This document shows, piece after piece, positions 26,160-37,317 of a DNA stretch of 64,000 bases. Every line of letters begins with the position of its first letter. Position 1 is the stretch's first letter. Origin of the DNA: Flavobacteriaceae bacterium (GTDB taxonomy: Bacteria; Bacteroidota; Bacteroidia; Flavobacteriales; Flavobacteriaceae); assembly GCA_014075215.1 (NCBI GenBank), contig CP046177.1, positions 1,240,001 through 1,304,000 of the forward strand, in the 5' to 3' direction. Below the pieces are notes generated by a model. That model saw only the letters and a list, made by a program, of their open reading frames with translations. It was not told the origin of the DNA and searched no databases. Made by a program: the position numbers and the translations under genes.

Positions 26160-27016
26160 TGAAAATAGCACCGATTAATAGAAAAAAAAGAAGGTACGCC
26201 ATCGCTACTATTTGTAATGCTTTCGAGTTAAAAAGAGATGCTTATTACAAATATCAAAAAAGGTTTGTTCTTAAAAAACAAATAGAACAAAATGTAATAA
26301 TGCTTGTTAAAAAAAGCAGGAAAACATTACCCAGAGAAGGTACTAGAAAGCTAATGAAATCCTTACATAATGATTTTAGGAAACAGAATATAAATATAGG
26401 TAGAGACCAGTTATTTAGAATCTTAAAAGAAAATAATTTGTTAATTAGAAGGAAAAAATATTCTTCTAAAACAACCAACTCTTACCATCGTTTTTATAAA
26501 TATAAAAATATCATAAAAGACCTGATCATTAATAGACCTAACCAAGTTTGGGCTTCGGATATTACCTATATAAGAACTATAAATGGATTTTGTTATTTAG
26601 CACTTATTACTGATATGTATTCAAGAAAAATAGTAGGCTATGATATTAGTGATAGTTTAGAACTTAAAGGCTGTGTTAGAGCTTTAAATAAAGCTATTTA
26701 TCAAACTAAAAATACCGAAGAAATCATACATCATTCTGATAGAGGAATACAATATTGTAGCAATGTTTATACTCAAATTTTGAAAAGAAAAAAGATACAA
26801 ATCAGTATGACCCAAGAAAATCATTGCTACGAAAACGCAATGGCCGAAAGAGTTAACGGAATTTTAAAAGATGAATTCTTCCTCGACCAAACATTTACAA
26901 ATATCAATCACGCCAAAAAAGCAACAAAAAATGCAATCAAATTATATAATAATAAAAGATTACATTTATCTTTAGATTATAAAACACCTAATTACGTGCA
27001 CAAAAATGTAGCATAA
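26159..27016 (+). CDS. IS3-family transposase OrfB (copy 2)
   Basis: Identical in protein sequence to the OrfB at 20724-21581, with the DDE core intact. The perfect identity of the two copies points to recent transposition, gene conversion or a duplication. Confidence 0.93.
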   Translation: MKIAPINRKKRRYAIATICNAFELKRDAYYKYQKRFVLKKQIEQNVIMLVKKSRKTLPREGTRKLMKSLHNDFRKQNINIGRDQLFRILKENNLLIRRKKYSSKTTNSYHRFYKYKNIIKDLIINRPNQVWASDITYIRTINGFCYLALITDMYSRKIVGYDISDSLELKGCVRALNKAIYQTKNTEEIIHHSDRGIQYCSNVYTQILKRKKIQISMTQENHCYENAMAERVNGILKDEFFLDQTFTNINHAKKATKNAIKLYNNKRLHLSLDYKTPNYVHKNVA

Positions 27017-27056
27017 ATTTTAATAATTAACTGTAGCCCTATTTTAGGACGAGACA

Positions 27057-28308
27057 CTTCATATTCTATGACTTCAGTACCCGTAATTTGCCCTGATGGA
27101 GTGAAAACTATATAATCATCACTTGCATCGTCTACTGTTCCGTTATCATTAACTTCGGCATTGCCGTTAGTAGGCTGAGAGGTTATAGTAATTGTGAAGT
27201 CTGATCCGACTGATCCTGAACTATGGCTTATATTAAAATTAGTTGAAGGGTTAAATTTTAAGAAAAGGTGTGCTCTTACTTCATTAAAAGCTGTAACATC
27301 TCCGGCATCACCTGTACGGTTTGCCGCCTCAGCCTCAATCAGTTTCACTTCTTCATAAGAAATGAGGTTCATAGGTGCCGTTTCGGCAAAAACACCTGTA
27401 TTTGATGTATTTGGTACATGGCCGCTACCATTGGCACTAAAATAAAAGGTAAACCTGTTAGCATCTCCGGGAGTAGCAATCCGTCTGGGAGTCATACCAT
27501 TTAACAAGCGTACCAGGTGAGAGTTTGTAGCACCAAGATATCCGTCACGTCTGTCAACTATAAATTGATAATATAAGTTTTCAGTTCTTGTTGAAGTTGT
27601 GTGTTGGGTAACCAGGCTTTTTTGAGGTGTATTGATACCTCTTCGTGCATTGGTTAGTGCATTTGCATAATCTTTTGCAATTAAGTAATAACGCGCTTTT
27701 AAAGAATATGCAATTTCTGCCCAAGTTGCCTGGCTGGATAAACGATTTCCCGAATACAGTGAAGAACTGGCAGTACCTATATTAGAGATACCTTCATCCA
27801 GTAACGCTTGTACACCCGTAAACACAGCAGCCTGGCCATCATAAACCGGAGTAGGAAAATTGTCCGGATCACCTGCTTGTGTAAATGGAATATTGCCAAA
27901 CAGCGCAGCCATTTCACCAAATAGGGCAGCTTCCGTTATTTGAGCAATTCCAACTAATTGTGTATTACCGGATTCAGTCGCCAGATTTTTTGTAAGTTGC
28001 GCCTGCTCAATACCACGAACATAAGCGTCAGCCCAGGTATCGTCATAATCTCCTGCAGTGGTTGAGTAGTTATTTACAGTCAAATACTGTCTGTCTTCTC
28101 CTGTAAAGTGGTTCATAAAGATCCCGGCATATCGGGCACTGTTTGATGTTACAAGTTGCATCCAGCCCAGTTGTGCCTGGCCGATTATCAATTCCGGAGG
28201 AGCACTTGAAAAAGCATTTGGATCCGTATTTAAATCTTCAGTATAGTTTTTACATGAAAAGGTAAAAAACGTAACTAATAAAATGCTGTATATGATTATT
28301 TTTTTCAT
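27057..28308 (-). pseudogene. SusD/RagB-like lipoprotein, 3' end cut by IS3 copy 2
   Basis: A surface glycan- or nutrient-binding lipoprotein partner of the SusC-like transporter. The N-terminus has a lipoprotein signal (LLVTFFTFSCKNYTEDLN) and a helical SusD-like body with PPELIIGQAQLGWMQLVTS and YVRGIEQAQLTKNLA. About 417 residues remain; the open frame then runs 21 residues into the IS. The last ~60 native residues (about 355-417) look like a bacterial Ig-type repeat, not the usual SusD end, so a deletion or fusion may have happened before or with the IS event. Expected length is about 480-550. It is 25 bases downstream of susC and co-directional. Confidence 0.8.
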
Positions 28309-28333
28309 TTTATATGTTTTAATTTATTTATTA

Positions 28334-31300
28334 TTAAAAAGCAACACGCAATGTGGTTATAAACGATCGGGTTCCGGGATTGCTAAAATATTCCAAACCT
28401 CTTCCCTTGGACGCACCGGTTAAGTTATTGTCCGGATCAAAACCTTTTACTTTTGTCCATAAGGCAATATTTCTTCCGGAGACTCCTATTTGTACCGAAT
28501 CCAAACCTATTTTATCAATGGCTTCTATGGGGAGTTCATAAAAAAGAGAGATTTCTCTCAGACGAGTCCAGGATGCATCTTCATAAAAAGGCTCCCCTAC
28601 ATCACCAAAACCACCTCCGTTGGTCGTCCACCATGCAGAGTCTACCGCTACGGGACCTGCACCAAAGTCGCGCTCATAACCTCTAAATGTAGTACCTGCA
28701 GGAATCATGGTGCCTGATGCATTTACCAAATTTTGAGAGGCTACTGTTTCTATGGCAGTGTCCTGATGAATTCCGAAAAAATACAGTACACCTCTGGTAC
28801 CATTCCATACGTCATTACCCTGAGAAGTTTCCAGTAAAGCAGATAAAGTAAATCCTTTGTAGCTAAGGGTAGTACCTAAACTTCCTCTCCAGTCCGGATT
28901 AGGATCTCCTATATATTCTTCCGTAGTAGCTGCTGTTGGAAATCCGTTTGCATTTAAAACAAAAGATCCGTCGGCATTTCTGGCATATCTGGTACCTCTT
29001 AATACGGCAAATGGTTGCCCTTCTCCTACACCTGAAGAACTAGCGGTAAACCCATTTAGACCAAAATATGCACTCCCTGCCAAATCTTCCACAAGATTTC
29101 TATTTCTTGTAAAAGTAGCATTCATACTCCAGTTAAAATCTTCCTGTTGTATGATTCTGCCTGTAACATCTATTTCAAAACCTTTGTTGGATATTTTAGC
29201 AGCATTTCTTGACTCGGTTTCAAAACCTGTTGAAGAAGGCAGCGGTAAATCCAGTATGACATCATTCGAAGTCCTGTTATAATAAGTCGCCGAAACACTC
29301 AACCTGTTATCAAAGAAACGGGTATCAAAACCAACTTCAAATTCTTTGATACGTTCTTCTTTCAGGTTTGGGTTTCCTCTTGTAGGAGATTGTGTTAACG
29401 GGTTTCCATATAAAGCACCGTCATAACCGTCTCCCCACCCTGAAGTAACACCCCCTGTGGTAATTACCGTTTGTGTTCTGTATTAAGGAGCTTCAATACC
29501 TACTTCACCATAAGAAACTCTTAACTTACCAAAGGAAAATTTTTCAAAATTGCTTAGGTATTTGGTAAAGTTCCAACCGGCCGACGCACTGGGATAAAAT
29601 ATAAGCCCGGCATTTGGTAAGGTAGATACATATTCTCCTCTACCGGTTAACTCCAATAAAAACTCATCTTTATAGTCAAAATTTAATACGGCAAAAGCTC
29701 CTGATTTCCTGGTTTTTGAGCTAAAACTATCCGCATTTGAGTTTGCTGAAGTAGCATTGCCAATATTTAGAAAAATTTCGTCAGGATTGGTAAAATTAGT
29801 TTCGGTCCCGGATAATCTTCTGTAGGTATTTTGAACAAATTGCATCCCTGCCGTATAATCTAATTTTAAATCACCGGTAATATTATTATTTCCGATCAGT
29901 AAAGCCGTAAATGTTTGATTGGCTTCTGATATTCTGTCTTCATCATAAAGTCCATTGGCACCGCTACCTGCGGATCCCGATGGCCAAAAATTGACTCTGT
30001 TATCCTGATAATAATCCATACTGTAACGCCCTGTAAAGGATAAATTATCAAGTATTTCATAATTAATTTCAGGAGCTATGATAAACCTGTTAACATCGTT
30101 TAGGTTCTTTTGATTGTTCAACGTCCAAAGCGGGTTATTATAGGCGGGCGAATTATAACTAAAAGTACCGTCATTAGGGTTGAAAGTCCTTGCTGAGCCT
30201 AAATGCTGTCTGTAGCCTCTGTGAGAATTTGGTGTAGGAATACCTGCCGCATCAAAATGGGTTCCCACATAATCCCTGATATCAAAATCAGGAGAAGTTC
30301 GTAAATACCCTAAATACAAACCATTCAGGTTCGATCCTGTTTGTATACGATTGGATTCTATATTGATATACGAAGCAGACATTTTTAAAGTAAGCTTATC
30401 TGAAAAATCAGTATCGTTATTTAAACGAATGCTTGTTCTTCGGTAGTTGGAGGCTCCTCTGTAGATACCATCCTGATCCCAGTTAGAGATGCTTGCAAAA
30501 GTCCTGTTGTTTTCGCCGGAATGGCTAAAACTTACGTTATTTTCATAAGTAATACCGGTTTTAAAGACGGCATCTCTGTTCGCTTGATTAAATACTTCCC
30601 TGGAATTTTTTTGTGTAATAGGGTAGTAAAGTGTACCATCCTGAGCCTGAAAATATGCCCCGGTAGTATCTACCGTATCGGCACCACCTGATCTGTCAGC
30701 TATTTTGCCGCCGTAAGAAAATCCGATATTGGAAAGGTCTGATCCGGTTAGATGGTCAACACCTCCGGAACCCTGGCCAAAAATACCTTGTTTCTCCCAC
30801 TCTCTGTTTACCTCATCGAGATAAACAGAAGATTTATAGTTGACATTCCAAATCCCTTTTCTGCCTCTTCCCCGTTTGGTTTTTATGACCAGTACTCCGT
30901 TAGCAGCCCCCGTACCATATACAGCAGCAGCAGATGCACCTTTTAAAACAGAGATAGATTCTATATCCTCCGGGTTGATATCGTTTAAACGAGATTGTTG
31001 CACCACTCCGGCCGTACCTCCGCCAATGGCAGCATTGGAGATAATGGCTCCGTCTAATACAATTAACGGGCTGCTATCACCTAAAATGGTGTTTTGCCCT
31101 CTGATCTGAATGTAAGCCCCTGCTCCCGGATCTCCGGAATTCCGGGTCACGTTAATACCGGATGTCTTACCGGATAATCCCTGTAAAACACCAGCTTCGC
31201 CTGACTTTTGAAGTTGGGCTACTTTCACTATGGAAGTAGAACTAAGATCGGCATCTTTTTTCTTTTCGATACCCAAAGCAGTCAGTACTACTTCTTCCAA

Positions 31301-31600
31301 AATATTAGCATCTTCAGCCATAGTTACATCAATGATACCGGAAATACCTACTGTTTTTTCCACGGTTTTGTAGCCTACATAACTAAATACAAGTACATCC
31401 CCGACCTTAACTTTAATGGAGTACTTTCCATCAAAATCTGTTTCAGTTCCGTTATTTGTATCTTTAACTAAAATACTTACTCCGGGTAAACCTCCTGAAC
31501 TGTCAGAAACCGTACCAGAAACAGTTTTTTCTTGTGCAAATGATATGTGCACAGCCAACGCCAATAACAGCGTTAAAAATCCCTTGAAAATTGTTTTCAT
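28334..31600 (-). pseudogene. SusC-like TonB-dependent receptor with an in-frame stop
   Basis: An outer-membrane TonB-dependent transporter that imports oligosaccharides or peptides with its SusD partner. Visible parts: signal peptide, carboxypeptidase-D-like N-terminal domain (VSGTVSDSSGGLPGVSILVKDTNNGTETDFDGKY in pieces), plug domain with SSPLIVLDGA and SISVLKGASAAAVYG, and a C-terminal barrel ending in RSFITTLRVAF. A single TAA at 29483-29485 (CCT TAA TAC) interrupts an otherwise continuous frame of 1088 codons; the frame on both sides is the same. It is therefore a point nonsense mutation at codon 706, or a sequencing error. Without readthrough no full barrel can form. Confidence 0.88.
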
Positions 31601-31810
31601 TATTTTTAAAGTTTGAATTAATTACATCAAATATCTTATATATAATGTTAAAAAAACAAATTTTATAGTTAAAAAATGTTAAATATGGTACAAAATTGTA
31701 AGGTTTTAATAAAAATGAGTTCAAAGTGTATTAAAGCTTGAAAGTATAAACTGTAGGTTTTTAGCGAGTATGCCTAAATAAGGTTGCCTTTTACACTTTT
31801 AACTTTCAAA

Positions 31811-31885
31811 CTTTTCAACTGTATTTTTTCGAGAAAAATAAAAGTTAATATGATATAAATCAATTCAAATACAGAATATATCCCT
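31811..31885. repeat. Fused fragments of repeat families B and A
   Basis: 31857-31885 matches the internal part of MITE family A over about 29 bases with one difference (compare 47659-47687 in the other orientation). Directly beside it, 31811-31846 is a family B segment (compare 47836-47871). The fusion lies at the broken 3' end of the haloperoxidase gene, so a repeat insertion or a deletion between repeats probably removed that gene's C-terminus. Confidence 0.65.
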
Positions 31886-32732
31886 TCAAAACTTGACTGT
31901 ATCTGCTTACAAGCAATCTTACAGATACCAATCCAATGCGCTCCCGGAGTAATTTTTTTTGCCGCAAACATAAAATGTCCTTTATTGATAGAAACATAAG
32001 GGTTACAATCCCAGAATTGAGCGATAGCTATTTCTTCCGATGCATCTCCTTTTTGTCGGATTCCCATATTCACAGTATATACATCTATCAATTCTTTATA
32101 AAAGAGACTTCTTTTATCCATAGAAAACTGGGGAGGAGGTATGGGTTTGAATTGTGATGCGGAGTCTAAGGCAAATGCTCTTATTTTATTCCAATGAGGT
32201 TCTATAGCCTCCATATAGGCGGGTGGGGTAGGCTCCCATTTGGAAGGATCATCAGATAATATATTGTATTCGGGCATTGTCCGGGTTTCTTTATAATTGT
32301 CCTGATTCATCCAATGAATAACATGTTTGGATGTAGTCAGTGCATATTTCTTAGCTTGCAAAAAAACGTTAGGATTTTTAGATTTCCACTGTTTATATAA
32401 GCTATCTCCGTAGGAAGTAATTTTTTCTCTGGAAAAAACTAATTCTTTTGCTACATCCAAATAAGCAATCATGGCGGCTAATCTTATGTTTACATTCTCA
32501 AAACCTTCATCAAAAGAGATTTTGTGGAATGCATGTAGTTGTCCGGCCAGAGATTTGTACACCGTACTGTTTTGGTTCAAAGTTTCGTAAGCAGCTATAT
32601 TAGGATACACATATATTCTGCTGGCAACCGGAGGGGAAAAAACATCATGGACCATTACCTCAGTTAACTTGTCGACTGTATGATGATAATCGTCAAGATG
32701 AGTTCATAAACAATTAAAATGGCGATTATTGT
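31886..32732 (-). pseudogene. Vanadium-dependent haloperoxidase-like protein, broken at both ends
   Basis: The frame from 32655 matches the N-terminal half of bacterial vanadium haloperoxidase-like (PAP2 superfamily) lipoproteins: MVHDVFSPPVASRIYVYPNIAAYE, then PPPQFSMDKRS and TPGAHWIGICKIACKQ. The family normally runs to about 440 residues, with the vanadate-site histidines in the C-terminal half. Here the gene ends in repeat DNA after about 255 residues, so the active site is lost. Upstream, the sequence encoding a DYHHTVDKLTEV stretch is out of frame with an ATG and signal-like segment near 32733, so the 5' end also carries a one-base shift. It lies between the FG-GAP and susC genes, a common grouping in Flavobacteria. 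Confidence 0.75.
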
Positions 32733-32750
32733 TTTTTGAAAGGTCATTTG

Positions 32751-35700
32751 TTAATTTTTGTAAGAATACAGTTTTAAACTGTCGTTATTAGACAAGACAA
32801 GAAGTATGTTTTTGTCTTTCATCGAAATAGAAGCTGTTTTTTTAATTTGACTATTAAAAGGTTCAATTCCCAAAGTAGAAGAAGGAATATAATCTGAATT
32901 TGTCTTAACTAACAAACCTTTTAGAGAGGTATACGCTCCATGATATGTATTCACTTTTTCCGAATTTCCGCTTACAAGTAATTGTTGCTCCCCGTTAATA
33001 GTAACCTCGGAAAAAGAGTTGACAGGCCCTAATTGAAAATCTTTAGGGAGCGGGACAAAATTTTTGAAATTGCCGTTTTTGTTTTCAATATAGCCGGAAA
33101 CCAACGTATGAACTTCATATTTCCCCGAGTTTTCTACACCAAACTTAGTCAATACTTTTTCAACAGGCTGTAGCGCAAAATCTTTATATTTTATGTAACG
33201 TACATTGATGATGTTCATTTGAGAAGCCAATTCATCTTTGGAGTTAACAGGATAATATTTCCCATGAACAGGATATGCCAAAACGGTTTCATATTTTCCA
33301 TTGGAGTCGAAATCATTATGATATAGAAGTAGCGGTTTATTGGCACTGGCATAGAATTTCGTATTCAATCCCCAGTTGCCCAAGACAATATCCTGATCAC
33401 CGTCTTTATCTATATCATAGCCGGTAACGGATTGCCATAGCCCGTTTAGATTTTCCGGAATTTCGGCAGCTAAGAGCTTTCCTTTATGATTCATATATAT
33501 TTTCGGGCTGTCCCATTCCGTAGAAATTAAAAGATCTTTATAACCATCTTCATTCATATCCTGCCAGATTGCTGACGTAACTTTGGAAATTAAAGTAAAA
33601 TCAGTATCCTTTGAAAAGTTTCCTTTCCCGTCATTAACCAACAGGTAAGAGGCTACATGTAAACCAAAGTTATTGGGTTGTGATAGGTTTCCAACAAATA
33701 AATCCTCATCACCGTCATGGTCATAATCATAAGCAGCTACACAGGAAGTATTTAAGTTATTTGATGGAATTTGATAAGTCGCTTTTTTAAATACTCCGTC
33801 ATTATTTATATACAATCTATCTGCTTTGGTAGTTTCCAAAGCACTGATTCCTGATGCGACGTATACATCCAAATCGTTATCATTATCCGCATCAAAAAAA
33901 ACAGCAGCGTTATCTTCAAATACAGCATCTTTTTCAATTTCGGGAATTGCAGCTTTTGTAAAACCATGTCCGTTATTCATAAAAAGTACCGCTTTTTTAC
34001 CCGAAGCATTCCCTATAAAAACATCTTCAAACCCATTACCATCCATATCTGCTATGGCAATTGCAGGCCCTAGTGTAGATACTTTATAAGGTATTAACCG
34101 TTCGATATTAAAATCGTTGTAAGTATCTTCCGAATGCACAAAATCCATCATGGCTACTTTTGTAAAGTAAGATGATGAATTGGTATTCGGTTTGCGGTAG
34201 CTATGGATTTGATTTTTTGGCAGGTACTTAACAGTGAGTTTTTGATTAGGAGCGGGATTTATAATTTTCTGAAAGGTACGATCCGGCCAGATAATCCGAA
34301 TGGAATCGATATTTTTTATAGTATCTAAACCAAAATGAAGCGTATGACCTACGGAAGATAAAAAACCACGTGATTTAAATAACTGTTTTAGTTGCGAATT
34401 TGTTTGAGTATAGACAATGGCTTTTGTACCTATACCCTCCTGGTTTCCTTTTTTATAATCGAATTTTAGAGAAATATAATTTTTAGCATTATTACTTGTG
34501 TTTTCATAGATACCTGCAAAATCATTTAAATTGTTTAAAACCAAATCCAAATCTCCGTCCAGATCCAGATCTGCATATATTGCTCCGTTTGTTAAGGAGG
34601 GTTTTTCCTGGATCCAAGAACCTGTTTTGTTGGTAAACTTTTGGGAGTTTCCTTTAAAAATTTGATTTGCCACTTTGCCGCTAGGCATTTCATTAATTGA
34701 ATTATATAACCATTTTAAACCTTCTTTTCCCGTACCTTTATTTTTAAAAGTACTCGCCACATATTTTTTAAAATCCAGATCATTAGGCCTTCTTAATATG
34801 CCATTGGTTATAAATAAATCCTGATGTCCGTCGTTGTCAAAGTCAGCGATCAAAGGTGCCCAACTCCAGTCAGTATCCGCAATATTATTAAATAAGGCTG
34901 ATTCGTGAAAATATGCACCGCCATTATTTATCTGTAACATATTGCGAGAGTACTGATCTTTATATCCGAGTTTTTTCAGCCGCTCCTGAAGGTTAAACAT
35001 AGCATCGTCTCCTTCGGATTCTTTAATTACCCGTTCGTTTTTCGGTAGCATATCCAGGGTGATGAGGTCCTGATAACTGTCTCCGTTAATATCCGCTACA
35101 TCGCTGCCCATAGAAAATCTGCTGATGGTAGAGAATGCTCCTGACAAACTCTCTGCAAATGTCCCGTCCTGATTGTTGATATAATAATAATCATCCTCAT
35201 GAAAGTCATTACAAACATAAATATCATCCCATCCGTCATTGTTGTAATCGGCTATAGCGGCACTTAATCCATATCCGTTAACCCCTCCGAAAATACCGGC
35301 TTTTTGACTGACATCCGTAAACGTTCCACCATTGTTTTGGATCAACACATCTCCAACCATAGGAGCTCGCTTATTCCTTTGGTGAGCGGGTCCGTGAGAG
35401 ACAATTGTGTGTACCGCATGATTGACAATGTATACATCCAGATCATTGTCTTTATCATAATCAAAAAAGTAAGCCTGTGTAGAGTATCCTTTAAAATCGA
35501 GCCCATATTCTTTTGCTTTTTCCGTAAAAGTACCATCTCCGTTGTTTATAAATAATTCGTTATGTCCTTTAAAATCCAAAAGGCCGGAAACAGAACAAAG
35601 ATAAATGTCCAAATACCCATCATTATTAATATCTACCATAGTAACTCCGGTATTCCAACTGGCATCGCTCTGGATATTAGCTTGTTGAGAAATATCCTCA

Positions 35701-36017
35701 AATGTTAAATTTCCTTTATTGAGATAGAGTTTATTTTCATTAGTATTTGATGCAAAATATAAATCCGGAAGTCCGTCATTATTCACATCCCCGGTAGCGA
35801 CCCCACTTCCGTTATAATAATAAATATAATTGATAATACTGTGTTCTGCATCCTCTGTCAAGGTATTTTTGAAATCAATACCCGTTTGATCTTTTGAAAG
35901 CTCTTTAAATAAATAAGATATCTCTTCGGATTTTTTGGAGCACCCTAAAAAAAGCAAAGTCATTACTATTATTTCAACAGCTATTTTTCTGAAAAAAAGA
36001 ATACTATTTCCCCACAT
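32751..36017 (-). CDS. FG-GAP/VCBS repeat lipoprotein with ASPIC/UnbV domain
   Basis: A 1088-residue exported protein with a lipobox (LLFLGCSKK). It contains many calcium-binding-like FG-GAP/VCBS repeats (for example GDVNNDGLPDLYFAS, DINNDGYLDIYLC, DFDNDGHQDLFITNG, DMDGNGFEDVFIG, DINGDSYQDLITL), which form a beta-propeller. An ASPIC/UnbV domain (around 530-600, with GIGTKAIVYTQ and GHTLHFGLD) separates two propeller sets. This CRTAC1-like family often accompanies SusC/SusD pairs and haloperoxidases and is thought to help bind or process imported substrates at the surface. Frame is intact. It is the only whole gene of this locus and is followed after about 20 bases by the broken haloperoxidase. 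Confidence 0.88.
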   Translation of the reverse strand: MWGNSILFFRKIAVEIIVMTLLFLGCSKKSEEISYLFKELSKDQTGIDFKNTLTEDAEHSIINYIYYYNGSGVATGDVNNDGLPDLYFASNTNENKLYLNKGNLTFEDISQQANIQSDASWNTGVTMVDINNDGYLDIYLCSVSGLLDFKGHNELFINNGDGTFTEKAKEYGLDFKGYSTQAYFFDYDKDNDLDVYIVNHAVHTIVSHGPAHQRNKRAPMVGDVLIQNNGGTFTDVSQKAGIFGGVNGYGLSAAIADYNNDGWDDIYVCNDFHEDDYYYINNQDGTFAESLSGAFSTISRFSMGSDVADINGDSYQDLITLDMLPKNERVIKESEGDDAMFNLQERLKKLGYKDQYSRNMLQINNGGAYFHESALFNNIADTDWSWAPLIADFDNDGHQDLFITNGILRRPNDLDFKKYVASTFKNKGTGKEGLKWLYNSINEMPSGKVANQIFKGNSQKFTNKTGSWIQEKPSLTNGAIYADLDLDGDLDLVLNNLNDFAGIYENTSNNAKNYISLKFDYKKGNQEGIGTKAIVYTQTNSQLKQLFKSRGFLSSVGHTLHFGLDTIKNIDSIRIIWPDRTFQKIINPAPNQKLTVKYLPKNQIHSYRKPNTNSSSYFTKVAMMDFVHSEDTYNDFNIERLIPYKVSTLGPAIAIADMDGNGFEDVFIGNASGKKAVLFMNNGHGFTKAAIPEIEKDAVFEDNAAVFFDADNDNDLDVYVASGISALETTKADRLYINNDGVFKKATYQIPSNNLNTSCVAAYDYDHDGDEDLFVGNLSQPNNFGLHVASYLLVNDGKGNFSKDTDFTLISKVTSAIWQDMNEDGYKDLLISTEWDSPKIYMNHKGKLLAAEIPENLNGLWQSVTGYDIDKDGDQDIVLGNWGLNTKFYASANKPLLLYHNDFDSNGKYETVLAYPVHGKYYPVNSKDELASQMNIINVRYIKYKDFALQPVEKVLTKFGVENSGKYEVHTLVSGYIENKNGNFKNFVPLPKDFQLGPVNSFSEVTINGEQQLLVSGNSEKVNTYHGAYTSLKGLLVKTNSDYIPSSTLGIEPFNSQIKKTASISMKDKNILLVLSNNDSLKLYSYKN

Positions 36018-36444
36018 ATCTTAAAAGAATTGAATAAACCTGAAACTTTTCAACTTTGAACTTTAAACTATATAGTACACACCATATTCTCATAATTATA
36101 CCCGAAACACATTAAGTTTGTCAGTTTCAAAGATAGAAAAAATTACATTTTGTTAAATAAAAGTTAAAGTAGTATTCTATTAATGGATTCATCTTGACTT
36201 TTTCTATTTCGTGAAACTTTTTAACTATGGATGTTCATTTTTTAAAATGAATTTCTTTTATTTGAATTTGTTTAAGCTCTTTGGATGTAAGCGAAAATTA
36301 GAAGTTTTTAGTACTGTTAAAAGCTTTTTTGAGTTATATGATGATGGCTATGCAAGGAAAAAAAACAAAAACAGAACAGAAAATACCCATTTTTAACAAA
36401 TTGAAAAAGATTAAGCGAGTTCATTGCATAAAACTTAGTATAAA
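36018..36444. other. Divergent intergenic region, 427 bases
   Basis: Lies between the FG-GAP gene (minus) and the esterase-like gene (plus). It holds an AACTTTT-type repeat stretch at about 36045-36072. The plus-strand frame at 36211-36396 is AT-rich with poly-lysine and shows no family traits, so I leave it out. I see no clear promoter. Confidence 0.5.
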
Positions 36445-37295
36445 ATGAAAAAATTACTCTTTTTTTTAATCATTGTCTGTACATATACTGCTTTTGGTCA
36501 ACGGTTTATTACCAAAAAATATTCATCTGAATTTTTAGGGGGTACCAGAAATATAAAAATCTATTTACCGGAAGGTCATGACACCGATTCTATTTCTAAT
36601 TACCCGTTAGCCATTGTGTTAGATGCCAAAAAATTATTTGATTTATATGTTGGCAATTCAAAATTATTTGCTGAAACCGACAAAGCACCTAAACAAATAG
36701 TTGTGGGTATTGATATGAAAGAGACAAGAGCGAAAGACGTTTCTTTTAGCCTCTTAAATAGTAACCTTACAAAAAATAGCTCGAATTTTTACCTGTTTAT
36801 CAGAGATGAATTAATTCCGTTTGTAGAGGGGGCATATAAGACTTCTCCTTTTTTAACTATAGTAGGGCAGGGGGCTGCAAATTTCATTACACATTTCTTA
36901 AGAGAGGCTACCCCGATTTTTAATGCGTATATATGCTTAAGCCCTACATTTTCTCCTGATGTTAACAAAAAAGTAGAGACGTATAAACTCGGTCGGCTAA
37001 AAAGAGAAGATAATACTTTTTATTTCTATGTCACCAGGGATCCTTATAAGAATAAAAAAGGACAGGTTCTGATTGATCAATTTGGCCGGTATTTGCAGAG
37101 TTTTGGAGTTCCAAACTTTAATGTTGTTTTTGATGAATTTAGAACATCTGCTAACTCACCTTCTATTATAAGTGAAGGTATGGGAAGGGCTTTTGCTAAA
37201 ATCTTTGAAATTTATTCCGGAATTTCCAAACTTGAATTTGAAGAAAAGATAAAAAATTTAACTCCCCCGTATTCTATGATAAAAACAAGTAAAAG
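36445..37295 (+). pseudogene. Esterase-D-like protein, 5' part, split by IS110
   Basis: An exported protein (signal peptide ending TAFGQ) of the esterase D / BesA-like alpha-beta hydrolase family: IKIYLPEGHD, YPLAIVLDAKKLFDLY and FIRDELIPFVEGAYKTSPFLTIVGQGAANF. The position expected for the nucleophile serine reads VGQGA, so the active-site serine seems absent even before disruption; a binding rather than catalytic role is possible. At 37295 the frame enters an IS110 element and stops after one codon. Joining 37291-37295 to 38601 restores the frame through codon AGG and gives a protein of about 394 residues. Confidence 0.8.
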
Positions 37296-37317
37296 TTGAG
37301 ATATTATTTTTACTAAT

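Larger units (their letters stand above)
25748..27056 (+). mobile_element. IS3-family insertion sequence, copy 2 (1309 bp)
   Basis: The same 1309 bp element as at 20313-21621 with the same termini; the encoded proteins are identical. It sits seven bases after attC-like site 3 and abuts the 3' part of a susD-like gene, cutting it. Flanks are TTT on the left and CTT on the right, so no matching target duplication is seen. The left TTT equals the right TTT of copy 1, which would fit recombination between copies. Confidence 0.92.

Noticed and set aside
36211..36396. 61-codon frame in the esterase upstream gap
   Set aside because: Low-complexity lysine/phenylalanine composition; no neighbours or signals that support it.
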